Below, piece by piece: positions 44,385 to 55,807 of a stretch of DNA of 64,000 bases (positions are counted from its first letter, which is position 1; the number at the start of each line of letters is the position of its first letter). The position numbers and the translations under genes were made by a program. The notes below the pieces were generated by a model. That model ran no database searches. It was not told the origin of the DNA and saw nothing but the letters and a program-made list of their open reading frames with translations. The DNA is from Caenorhabditis elegans (lineage: Eukaryota; Nematoda; Chromadorea; Rhabditida; Rhabditidae), in assembly GCF_000002985.6 (NCBI RefSeq), contig NC_003282.8:9734001-9798000 (forward strand). The letters are read 5' to 3'.

Positions 44385-46551
44385 ATGAATCATCTCAACG
44401 AAAACACCCAATACACTAATAAAAGTGATATTGTGTCGGCCGAAATACTCGTTTTAGACTTGATCCTCAAAGGATCAACTAGTTGTGAGTTTTTGAAGTT
44501 TTTTTAAAAGTTGATGGATCATTAAAACATAATTTCAGATAAATACGTCGTGTGCCATCAAAAAAACCTTTTCGAATCAACGATTCCATTGGTTTCACTG
44601 AAAGAATTCGGACGGAATGGACTTCAATTCGGCACTGTTCTCAACGGAAGTTTCAGTTTTGAGTGGGTTAAAAAAAAGGAATAAAAAATAATTTATGAGG
44701 CAACTAAAATTAATCATTTTCAGCTCATCTAAAAAACAAATTCATGTAAAATCAGTAAAGTGCATATACATGCTCCCAAAAGCTACACCTGGCAACAAAT
44801 GGGCTCAGTTGAAACTTGAATTTGATGAAAAGTTGAAGAGAAATGTACTGGCATGCTCAGCTCTCACTACTGGTTGTTTAACATATCTGGATAAAGATTA
44901 CACCTCTCCGTCAATTTTCAATGATATGTTGGGACTTATTGCCGACTGTGAACTACAACCAAAACTTCCAAAACGAGAAATTGGTAAGAGAATTCTGAAA
45001 ATATTATTAATTTTTCAAATCTCAATATTTCAGGTCGCCTTTTATGCACTGTCATAGCAGTTCAATGCCCTACCGAGAAGATCTGGAAATTTCGAATTGA
45101 GACTGTCAAGAAATTCGATAAAATTGTTTCCTTGGCGATGTCTGCAAATGTTTCCGTTGATGAACATTTTGGTCTCGTGACAAGAGAGGAATGTGAGGAG
45201 AAACGTGATTTGAGGCTTGTGTCGAGTCGAGACTTTCCAAGAGATGTTCGAATTTTCAGAAGGTAAGCCTATTTGAAATTTTCTAATCGTCGTATAATCT
45301 TTAAAAAAATACTAAATATTTAGTGGGTCACACTGTTGTGAAAGCATTGAATCAGGGCACCGCCGTCCACATCATCATCAGTCGAAATGTATGAATACAT
45401 GTGTTGGAGGTAACGTAAACACAAATATTTGAAGTTTAATTGTTTTTTTTGTTTTTAGAAGTAAGGCTTATCGGAAAGTGTATGGCATTCCGTATGAAGC
45501 GGTGTCACGGAATGAATGCAACTCAACCAGTTCCATTAGATTCTCTCTTGTCGCCCGTCATACCTTCAGCATCATCTACAACAATCAAATCTGCGAATTA
45601 TTCACCATTTATTCCAACAACTACAACAGGTGGTCACGTTGACTATGGATCGATGCGTAACAACGTTTCTCAACTACAAGTGAATGTTCAGAGTGGATTC
45701 GTAGAAGTTGTGACAATTGCCGAATATTCTGGATACACGGATCACGATGGCCGTCCTCTTCTTTGGAGTCATGATGTGGAGTTTGTTGTGGATATCAGTG
45801 GAATGTTTCACGATCAGAACTTGAGTCTCGGATTGTATGAGATTAAAGTTGTCAGATTTCATCGATCGAATGTTTTTGCTAAATGGAGATTGGCTAGAAA
45901 GAATCCGATTTTGAAAGCAATGCGGAGTAAGAAAATAACCAAAAAGTGTAACCTGTAAATTCATTAATTTTATCTTTCAGCTCGATTTCATTCACAAAGT
46001 GCACACTCTATCAACTTGGCTACAATGGGTGTTAGTGATATATCGCTGAACGAAGACGGAATATGTGAGCAAGAGCAACGACCAAGAAGACGATTACTCT
46101 CATTCTCTAGATTTGGAAGCTCGGCGCAGGTAGACACTTTCTGTCAATTTCTGAAATGTGCTTCGATTTTCAGAGCTGCTGCCTTCCACGTACCGACTCA
46201 CTCGACAAGGTTGGCCTCTACGATGCTCTCGTCAGAAATGAAAAGACAAGCATTTCGAGTACGACCAGCTCAGCAACTGTCAAAACTTTTCCAAAAGCCA
46301 ATACTCCATTGGGAACTAAACGACTTAATTATTCACGATCAGTTTCGATGTCTAATAAGGTTAATATATTTCCTAAAATAATTACTATCAAAACAAAAAC
46401 AATTATTTTATAGCCAATCGAATTGGATGATGATCTAATGTGGAGACATCATGACACATCAGTTCTCAAAATCGTCGAAGATGAAGATGAATCCGTTCTT
46501 CCTAAACTAAGCCTCAGCGTAGACTACGATGAGAATTCGAATGTCTTCTGA
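44385..46551 (+). CDS. Orphan protein, 579 residues
   Basis: Nine exons: 44385-44484, 44539-44662, 44724-44983, 45034-45262, 45324-45409, 45459-45926, 45981-46129, 46174-46359, 46414-46551, all in phase. I recognise no named domain. The N-terminal 240 residues look globular (KYVVCHQKNLFESTIPLVSL; NKWAQLKLEFDEKL; KIWKFRIETVKKFDKIV). A central His/Cys patch (SGHRRPHHHQSKCMNTC) precedes a second conserved-looking block (EVVTIAEYSGYTDHDGRPLL through YEIKVVRFHRSNVFAKWRL). The tail is Ser/Arg-rich (RPRRRLLSFSRFGSS) and acidic at the end (KIVEDEDESV). No signal peptide or membrane segment is seen. It shares a divergent promoter region with the probable sna-2 gene. Confidence 0.85.
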
Positions 46552-47042
46552 ATAACCGAAACTCGATTTTCCTCAATTTGCCCAACCAAAAATAATTGTT
46601 TTACCCAAATATTCCATCACTGTTCAAAATCAATTGATAAGTTTTTAATGCTCATAGATAATTTCCATAGTGCTTCGGTTCCCTAATATTTTAATCAGTA
46701 TCCCCGTTTTCTACAAATCCCGATTATCTTTCTGTACATATCACTCAATTCAGTAGTTCAAATCGCTTTTAGAAAAAAACCTTCAAAGGAAATCTGAAGT
46801 AGTTCTTGTATTGGAAATTTTTGAAAAACAATTCACATAGATTTTCTGTTCATTTCTAAACATTTCAACTTTGACCATTTCAGATCTTTTCATGTCGTAA
46901 GCGATTATTAACTTTTTTATAATCCAGAAAATAGAATCCCATCCCTTTTTATATGCATTAGATTCAATTCGCCTTTATTTAATTTCAATTCACTGTACTA
47001 TTTTCTCGAATTCTGTTTTGTTCTTTCCCGAATAGAACCAAT
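46552..47042. other. Convergent 3' region
   Basis: 3' flanks of the plus-strand orphan gene and the minus-strand chemoreceptor gene. No further gene or notable repeat. Confidence 0.5.
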
Positions 47043-49152
47043 TCAACACTCGCTTTTCCTCTTGCATTTCGGTGCCGTTTTTTCCCAATCTCCTTTCAAA
47101 TTATTGAAATATATGTCCGTTTCCTTGACCGCTTCCAAATTCCGACTAATTTTTGCTTGTCGTGACGATTGTTCGGTTTCCTCATAAAGTGGAGTCGTTC
47201 GGGAAATGCAGAATAGCTGGAAAATATACGTTCTTTTACAGATTTCATTTTTCAGGAGTTAAGTTTCACAAGAAAGATTTGGGTTGACTATTAATTTTTT
47301 AAAAATGGTAGATTTATAAAAAAATTAAGTAGTTCAATATTTGATTCTGACTCACCAGTCTAATATAAGTAATCAATTGTCTTTGGAATTGTTCATCATA
47401 ATAAAACATTGCCGCAGGAAAACCAATTCCATATCTGAAAAATTTACTTCAATGAACTTTTCGATCCTCCCGAAACACGTACAAAATGGCCGCATAATTG
47501 AATCCAATCAGAATCCAATTCATCGAAGAATCGTGCTCATCACTGCTCATTCTGATCAAGAAAACACCACAGATTACAGAGAATAATATTATGGAAATAA
47601 TGCCACGTTTAAACAACTGAAAGCGTCAGGATGAACTGTGGATTAACAACTAGAGACTTACATAGGCCGTTTTCAAGTTTTCAACAATTTGGTATCTTTC
47701 CGAAAGCGAATATGTTACTGATTTCCTTGTTGAGAACTTCTTTTGCACAAACTTTTTCGAATTATATCTTTCGTTCAAGAGGCATATCTGAAAATAAAGT
47801 TTTGCCAATTTCAAATATTCTAAAAATTCTGTCACAATTTTTGGTATTTTTCAGTAGATAGTCTAATTATACCCTCATATTTATAGGCAAATGCCCCGGT
47901 TATTTCACATGGTTATTTGAGCATCCAAGTAACTAATAACACATATAAAAAATGTTAAATTTCTTACCACAAATGCCAATAGGTTGATAGATACCAAGCA
48001 GGATACGTGAATGTAAGTAGGTATGATTTCTGGAAGACTATTATTTAATTACTCACTATCACCTCTATCGTAATTTTGGAAGTCGGGAAACAAATTTCTT
48101 TCTAAGATTTTCATACCTTAAATTATAATTATTTTTATTTGATTGTGATAAGAGTTCAAACCAGCACAACTTCTCGAACTTTCTCCAATGGTCCAAGTTT
48201 TTTGAAAGTTTAGCAATTTACCAAAACTTGGACAAAAAATGTTGAAAGATCCAAAATATTTTGGAGTGTTTTTAGTTATTATATTTTTTCATGCTGGATT
48301 ATTCTATAATTTGACTAAGTTCCCACTGACGATGCACCATATTTATAAAGGCTACCATTTTTAATTCAATTTTCTAAATACCAAATTCTTCAACACGGTA
48401 TCAAGTTTGACCACGGAAATGGGAAATTTCCAACTTCTCTATTATTTAAGTGAAAATCAGTTTTACCCATACTGAAATTTAACTATATCATTTTCGTAAC
48501 TCTCAACCATGCTTTTGATGATCTCAAAACCCTCCCAAATATTTTTGGAAAGTCCATTTATAACTTACCAAAGGCGTATGTTAATCCTATCATTAGAGAC
48601 CAAAGATACAAAAATAGAGAAAGCGTATAGCCAACATAATGACGTGGTTTGTTCTCGTAGTCTAAAATACAATAAGATTGAGTTTTCAGAACTAGAGAAT
48701 ATATACTATGAAGTCAGAAAGAATGGTACAATTTTCGCATTTTAAAAGTATTTGGTTATTAATCATCAAAATGTATTTCTGCCCAAATGATCCACTTTTT
48801 CAATTCTTAAAAACGTACCTCCAATGTGAATAGAAGCATACAATCTCTCCATCATGACAAACGGGGAAAAATAGAGAGCAGTGAATATCAAGCAATTCCT
48901 ACTGAATGTAACAAAAATGAAAAACCAATTTGATTTTAAACCGCCTGGAAATATTTCATTTTACTTGAAAATCTCATCCCTGAAATATTCTTACTTTCAT
49001 CGTCAATTCCATATTGAAAATAAATTTGAAATAGGCGGCATGCCATCGAGAAGAAATATTGAGCAACTAGATTTTTTAAAAGCCATGTTAAATTTGGATG
49101 ATATTGACTGTTAGTGCAAAGAACAAAAAAGAATACACCACATTCCAGATAA
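47043..49152 (-). CDS. Sre-class serpentine chemoreceptor, 5' exon not found
   Basis: Nine minus-strand exons: 48995-49152, 48819-48901, 48569-48661, 48063-48116, 47968-48029, 47662-47787, 47483-47616, 47356-47434, 47043-47216, about 321 codons. Class e marks: QYHPNLTWLLKNLVAQYFFS (TM2), SPFVMMERLYASIHIGDYEN (the ER...DYE motif after TM3), HYVGYTLSLFLYLWSLMIGL (TM4), IIPTYIHVSCLVSINLLAFV (TM5), SLSERYQIVENLK (before TM6), and the C-terminal ETDIYFNNLKGDW. By family a G-protein-coupled receptor of sensory neurons. Two problems: the first exon with the N-terminus and most of TM1 is not identified, and the phase between the first two listed exons disagrees by one base. The acceptor of the 48063-48116 exon (TTTAAG) is weak. 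It could be a functional gene with an exon I missed or a recent pseudogene. Confidence 0.82.
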
Positions 49153-50550
49153 CTGAAATTAATCTAATTATTATTGATACTTTTTTGCCAAATAAAAGTC
49201 ACTTTACAATATTTGTGAATTTACACTTAATTTCTGGCAAGTTTTGTTCGCTTTGTAGGCTTTATCGGATCTGAGTGGGAGACTCGCTAAAAATTTAAAT
49301 TTGTGGTTTTCAGACCATTTTTGCCAATACTATTTTAATTCTTATTTCTGTGTGTTTTAATTTCTTTTCCATTACTGTTTCTTGCTCAATGTTTTTTATT
49401 ATTCACAATTGGTGTATTTAAAATTTTTCCCTTTTCTGTTTATCTCTCGAGAATTCTGAAACTTCGTGATGTTTTCCAATTATCAGAACTATAAAAATTA
49501 ATATCAAATTCTGAGAATACAAACATGTGTTTGTCAAAATTGTTTATAACGTCACAACAAGTTCTCAAATTTGAAAACCACTATTAGAAAATTATGTAGA
49601 TTTGCAGCTACTCGTGGTTAAATCATAGATCTTCTTCCCTCTTCTCACTAGAAATTAATTTGCATAGATTCAAATTAGAACTTAAGAAAACTTCCCTGTT
49701 GAGAGGAAGGTCCTAGCGAAGATTAGTTGGAAGTCCCTTTATAGATTAAAACCCATGTTTATACTAGTTAATGAAACAGGATTTTAATCTTATAGATTAT
49801 TTTTAAAAGATGATAGGAATCACATCATGTATCCGGGAGATTAAGTTTACATCTTTAAAATCTTTACTTATTGAGAGATTCCAATAAAGGCGTTTGGTAA
49901 ATTTTGTTCTGTAGACGTTCATATAGGTCACCCATTGCAGATATAAACGTTGTATGTGCTTTTATCTCGCCTGCCTACATACCTGTCTCCCTACATATTG
50001 TCTGAATTTTGATGGGAACTCCGTTGCTTGATGTCTTTCATTTTAATTTCTTTGTTCTAGAACTGGCAAACCAAACGTCCGGTTTTTGAATGAAATTTTG
50101 CCAGTTTTCTTTGCGCGTTCCGGACTGTCAGATTTTGAATAAAATTTAGTTTTACCAGAAATGTACAAAATAAAATCAGGTAACACAAAACCAGGCTTGT
50201 ATGTTTAAAATTTACGGAAATGTGATGTTTCTCTTTTTCATAAATATATAAGTTGGAAGATCTATGAATTTTCTATAAGATTTATGCATTTTCCAACTAC
50301 TTGGTCTTGTCTCAAAAAGAAAAGATAGTGTATTTACGGTATGTACAATTATTTATAGAGGAACACAAGCTCCCCATCGCAATCAAATTTCCAAGAACAC
50401 TAAGTTTTTAATGAACTTTTCTCGAGAAAACATGTTTTTTCTCACAAAAACTCATTACTATTTCAGTTTCATTTTTGTTCGTTTCATTTTTCCAAAAAAA
50501 CTTTTATAATTTATAAAACTAACCTCCAAAGTAGAAGAACGGTTTCCAAA
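49153..50550. other. Upstream region of the chemoreceptor gene
   Basis: The missing first exon of the Sre gene should lie here, but I could not find a convincing one. AT-rich, no other gene. Confidence 0.45.
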
Positions 50551-50715
50551 ATGTACAAATTATCAATCAAATCTGAAGACATGTCCAAGTTGGAGGCAGT
50601 ACGATTAATAAGTGAAAATAAAATCATATCAGCCGCCGATCTGGGTAACACAATTTGTGTGCTTGAATCAAGGAGCATTCAATTCTATAATTGTTTTTAC
50701 AAATACTTTTTTTGA
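50551..50715 (+). CDS. Possible 54-residue ORF or isolated exon
   Basis: ATG 50551 to TGA 50715. The first 40 residues have balanced, protein-like composition (MYKLSIKSEDMSKLEAVRLI, then SENKIISAADLG). A GGTAAC donor at about 50645 and a TTTGAAACAG acceptor at about 50719 could define an intron, making this a first exon. No partner exon is clear. No family recognised. Confidence 0.25.
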   Translation: MYKLSIKSEDMSKLEAVRLISENKIISAADLGNTICVLESRSIQFYNCFYKYFF

Positions 50716-53700
50716 AACAGAACAAAACATTTATTTATAATGTATAGAAATTGGAATATTGGGTGGTATTAAACGTTGAGCAGAAAGGAGGATATAGGAA
50801 GAGAGTGAGGGGGTCGCTGAAAATATGAAAAAATGGGAGGAGCTTAGAAATGATGATTCTATGTCTGTGTGTGTGCACCGTGGTGCGAGAAGTTTTGAAT
50901 CATTGATTAATTATGGAAAAAAAGAAAAATAAAAGGATGTAGGAAATGATGATGAGGGCAGAATTTATAATTTCATGGGGGTCCCCTTTTTCTCTAATTA
51001 AAATTTTTATTTTTCTTTTTGAACATATGTGATGTGTCTTGAACGGTAGAATAAAACTTGCACTTTATATGAAAAATAGCTTCAAATTAGAATAAATTTA
51101 TGTTACTCATTTCAATTGGGAGCCTCTCATAGAGTTGTTCTTTAAATTTAAATTTATTCAATTTTAATCTCAAAATCAAGAAACGAAAAAAGATAATCTC
51201 TAACACTGACGATAGGCAATAGGCACAAAAAAATTGACTGAAACATTTGGAAATTGAAACACTGGTTTGCGGTTCCTATAAATTTCATTTTCTAAAACAT
51301 ATGTTTTGGAATGAAAGCATTGAATGATTTTTCTAATGAATGATGAATATAAAGAATGGGTGAAAGGGTAAAAAATTTGAATTATTCGGAAATTTTAAGA
51401 ATTCAATTGATCGATTTCAGAAGTTATCTCGTGGTTAGTATCTATGGAATTATGATTGTTATTTCGTGTTAGCTGTGAAATTCGAAAATAATGAATATGT
51501 TCGCAGTTATAAATAAAGGAATATGACGAGAAATTAAATGATAACAACATGCTATTAAACGGTCTGAGAATATGATCATCTAAAATCAGAAAAATAAAGG
51601 AGATCGGATAATCAAAACAGAAAGGCAATATCTCGGCAGATAATTCGGGGAATGGGACAAAAATTCCAATTAATTTTGAAAACAATATGAAAGATCTGAA
51701 ATAAAGCTGGAACACGGCTGAAAGAATAATTTACGTTAGAAATTTCAAACCATGACTGGCAGACTTCACTTCATTTTGCTCTCTAAACTTTCCGATCGAA
51801 AACTAATGAAAATTGGGGCATATTACGTTGCGTAAACTGATTAATTTTGAAAATTGTACCAGGTGATCTCTTAAAATATCAAAAAACTTATATATGCAGA
51901 GGTGAGCCTGATCTAAGAATTTCAGAGCTGTCGAGATTTAACCAACAGACCAAATATTTTTAAAAAATAACAAAGAAGAAACCTCACAATATTTCATATG
52001 ATATTTCTTGTAATCAGATAAAATAAGATTTTTTCTAGAAGATCTTTTGAAATATTTTGAAAAATAAAAAACAATTATTTTCATTGCCATTTTGTTATTC
52101 CTAATTAGATATTTCAGTTAGGGGACAATTTTCCAAAGTCGAGTAACTTGAAAAAAAAGGCATGAGACAGGCATGAAAATTACAAAGTTGACGAAGCTTG
52201 CTTTCAAACAATATTAATCTTATAAAAAACGCAACCAACAAGCTACTTTATAAACAAATATAATTGGCCAAGTGGAATGTAATAACTTCAATTTCTGATA
52301 TTCTCTATTATGTAAGAAGAAAACACCAACAGTTTTAGGAAGGAAGAATTCTGAAGAAGAAGAAGACAAATATATAGAATATCTGTAAAATTATTCTGAA
52401 TAGGCCAACACATTTGCAAGATGATCACATGTTGTCTGGAGTAAAATTGTAGTGTAATTAAATAGAAGGGTTGTGACCTAATTAAAAAGTGAATACATTG
52501 GTCTCTTAAAATTCTGACAATTTGTATTTTGATGAACGAGAAACCGAAAAAAAGACGACTATTTTATTCTCATTTTCTTGTATTGCTCCAACTTCTTGAT
52601 GCAATTACTCGGCAAACATCCTCCTGACATGGCGAAATTTATTTTTTCATCGTCCTTTTTTCCTGCACAAGCGGGTCTCTCAGACGGAATTAATCGGGAA
52701 AAGTAGAATCAGGGAACTACGTGACTTTTTGAACACACACAAAAGTTTCCCGACTCTGAAATTTTAATTATTCATTTCTAGCTGCATCCGTGCATCCGCC
52801 AGAGATCTTTTCGATATTCACAAAAATTGAAAAAAAATTTTGTGTGGGCTTTCACAACGGGAAATTTTCGAAGATCTTATTTTCACGAAAAATTGCATTG
52901 CGCTTCCATAATGGATAGGCTCGCCGTAATTGCCTGCTTATCGCCTGAGTTCTGCTTGCTCACATGGGTTGCGTGTTGGTACGAGGCAGGCTTAGTTCTC
53001 TTTGAAGGTAGGATTTTTTGCGTCTATGGGTTGTCGCATTTCTAAATACTATAATGACATGCAACTTCCCTACAACTATTCTTGAATTTATATCCATCTG
53101 ACTATATTTGTCCTGACTTCGTCAGTGGTGTACAAAATTTTGTACTCGAGGAACTAGATGGTCCAATTGAACTTATTCTGAATAATAAATATTGTAGATT
53201 GAAATAAATTATTTTATTGTAACAAATCTGGCTTGAAAAAATTCATTAAAAATTGGTCTTAATAATCTGAACATACAACTGCGATATTAAGCTTTAGAAG
53301 GAAATGAGATGATGCACCAATTGGCAGGGAAAGACAGAATGAGTAATAACAAATGGATTATAAGAAGGAAAATTGGATTAAAAAGAGATAAGGTAAAATG
53401 AGCTGTGGTTTTTTCTTTATAAAAAAGCAAATGTTTGAAAGGGTCTGAGCAAAAAAGTGTCTAAAAAGTGAAAATAAAATGATAACAAAAATTGGGTGAT
53501 TTATCAAAAATTGGGTGATATCAACATCAATTTATAATTCATACAAATATTATATTTTCACGTTTTGGCTATGAAAACCAATATTAGCAGAATGAGTAGG
53601 ACTATACTTTGATCTAAACATGCGATTATCTAAACTTGGAATTATAAAGTTATTTAACAACTGAAAATAAATTTAAAAAAAACAGCTATTAATAAAAAGA

Positions 53701-55807
53701 ACACCATTTATTTAATGTAAACACTTAATTTCTTTTGATGGAATGTCCAGTCTAAATATTGAGTGTTTCCGACATGCTTCAAAATTGTATTAATTAAACT
53801 TCAAGATCAAATGCCTAGCATGGTCTAAAACTACCAAATTTCGTAATGAGACATTCTGAAATTTTTTCAAAAAAAAAGTTATGGTCGCTGAAAGTTTTGG
53901 AAAAAAAATTTTTAAGCTAAAATCTCAAATTTTGGCAATTTATCGGTGTCGCAGTTGTTTGGAGTTTAATTTTTATTTTATTATTATCTTTCAATGTATG
54001 TCTTCGCAATTTATTACATGTTATTTCGTTAATTGAGAAGTTTATTCGGTCGATGCGGGCACAAATATCAATTTTAAAACTTTTTTTGAAAAATTTTCAG
54101 AAGGTGTCATTACGAAATTAGGTAGTTTTGGACAATGTTGGGTCTAAAAAAACAAAGTTTGAAATTTCGGTCCTCCACCTATAAGAGTTTTGTGATGACT
54201 TTCAAAGATTATCGTTCAATTTTTTTAAAATCCGATTGTAGTGACTACCTTCCGGAAATGAAAAATAATTGTGTGAGCCTACACATGAGGTTGTCATTAT
54301 GTCTGAAAAAAGCTCCTTCTATTCTGTAAATACTTATCATTTTTTGAGCAATTAGATTCAAGTAGATTCGTGAAACAAATGTCAACCAATGACGACTGTT
54401 GAAGGCAGAGAAGCTTCATATTGGGAGAGAAAACTCCGTGATAGAAATAGCACCCTTAAATGGAAAAAATTAGGAAGTCACGCAAACCGGTTTTATTATG
54501 GTCTGTGTGACAGGAGAAAACCCTGGTAAGTTAGAAAACACGCTTCTGAATAATCAACGTACGGTGAAAAGCAGAAGCTTATCTATAAACTGTGGTTTAC
54601 TTTCAAAGGTCGATAATTGAAAACGTACAAACGCAGAAAAGTTCCCAGATGCCACCTCAATTCGAATTGGATTCAAGTAGATTCATCAAACAAATTTCCA
54701 CCGATGACGACTGTTGAAGGCAGAGAAGCTTTAAATTGGGAGAGCTCCCGGTTTTGAACCGCGGCATCATCCCCCAACATTCCACTAAAATTTTTATTGT
54801 TCGATAATTATAAAAACTGGTCATAATTAATTGTTTTGTGCTACTTGATGTTGTCCAAAAAATTGAGACAACAAGATGAGACAAGGACGAGGGAATCATG
54901 AAAACTGAAAACGGTAATTGTACAAAAAGGATAAAAAGGAAAAAGGAGAGTAGGAGAAGTGATGTATGAAATTCGGGAAATAGTAAAAAAACTGAATGAT
55001 ATCCTACTAACATGTTATAAATTAAGCAGGCAAAGAAGAAATGCGTAACTAAATTAATAGTTGATTATGAACGACAGAACAGGGAGAAGTGGGGGAGAAG
55101 TAGCCTAAGGTTATAAATAAATCAGGAAAAACGTAAACATTATCAGTGGGCATCGCAGAAGGTATTAATTGTAGTAATCCGAATACATTCACTGTTCGCG
55201 TCTCTGGAAAATAAGCGGTTTTTAGTTTTCATGGAGTTGAAATCAAATATTACAATTTTTTTGTAAGATTAGCGACATATGTATGAAATTTCATAAATTA
55301 AGAATGAAAATAGCTTTGTATACTTGTCCACTAACTTTTTTGAAGAAAATACTTTTGCATTTGATAATTGTCGAATTGTTAAATTAACAAATTTTCTATA
55401 AGTTTCATATTCGGCAGTTTCTGGAAACAACTAATTATTAACTGGTTGTGACACTTCTGCTGAAATGCTCGTGGTTTTTTTGTTTATCAGATTTTATGTT
55501 ATAAGTCCTTCTTGGAGCAAAATTCAAAAAGTAAGCGTTCTTTATTGATTTATTATAACTCCTGAGAATGTGGTTTCCCCAAAATTCCGCCCTTTTGCAT
55601 CGTTTGTTGCAAAAGGGCAGATACACCCCCATACACTCACACGCACGGAGATCTTTCAAACGTCCACATCTTGTTCTACAGTATCTGTTTCATTGTCTTT
55701 TTCCAACAAATCACGATTTTTTTGGCAATTGACCGCCCGTATTAAATCTACACAAAAAATTATTTTAATTTATGATATAACCTTAATATAAGTAATTTCA
55801 GATTTCA
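50716..55807. other. Large gene-poor region
   Basis: About 5 kb with no supportable gene. Long frames at 51395-51715 (minus), 52827-53045 (plus) and 54657-55013 (minus) lack splice, promoter or composition support. A direct repeat of about 76 bp occurs at 54355-54430 and 54670-54745. A GC-richer patch at 52911-53000 may be a repeat fragment. Confidence 0.5.
54355..54745. repeat. Direct repeat pair, about 76 bp
   Basis: Copies at 54355-54430 and 54670-54745 share GATTCAAGTAGATTC and GACGACTGTTGAAGGCAGAG with a few mismatches, offset by 315 bp. After the second copy comes CTCCCGGTTTTGAACCGCGG. Nature unknown. Confidence 0.7.

Noticed and set aside
51395-51715. 106-codon minus-strand frame, hydrophobic
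   Set aside because: No ATG-appropriate start at its 5' end (it opens on a non-ATG codon), no splice support, AT-driven composition.
52911-52990. Possible start exon (MDRLAVIACLSPEFC) with a GTAGGA donor
   Set aside because: GC-rich patch resembling dispersed worm repeat sequence, no partner exon found.
54750-54790. tRNA-like T-arm on the minus strand
   Set aside because: T-stem has a mismatch, and no acceptor stem, D-arm or anticodon arm can be drawn around it.
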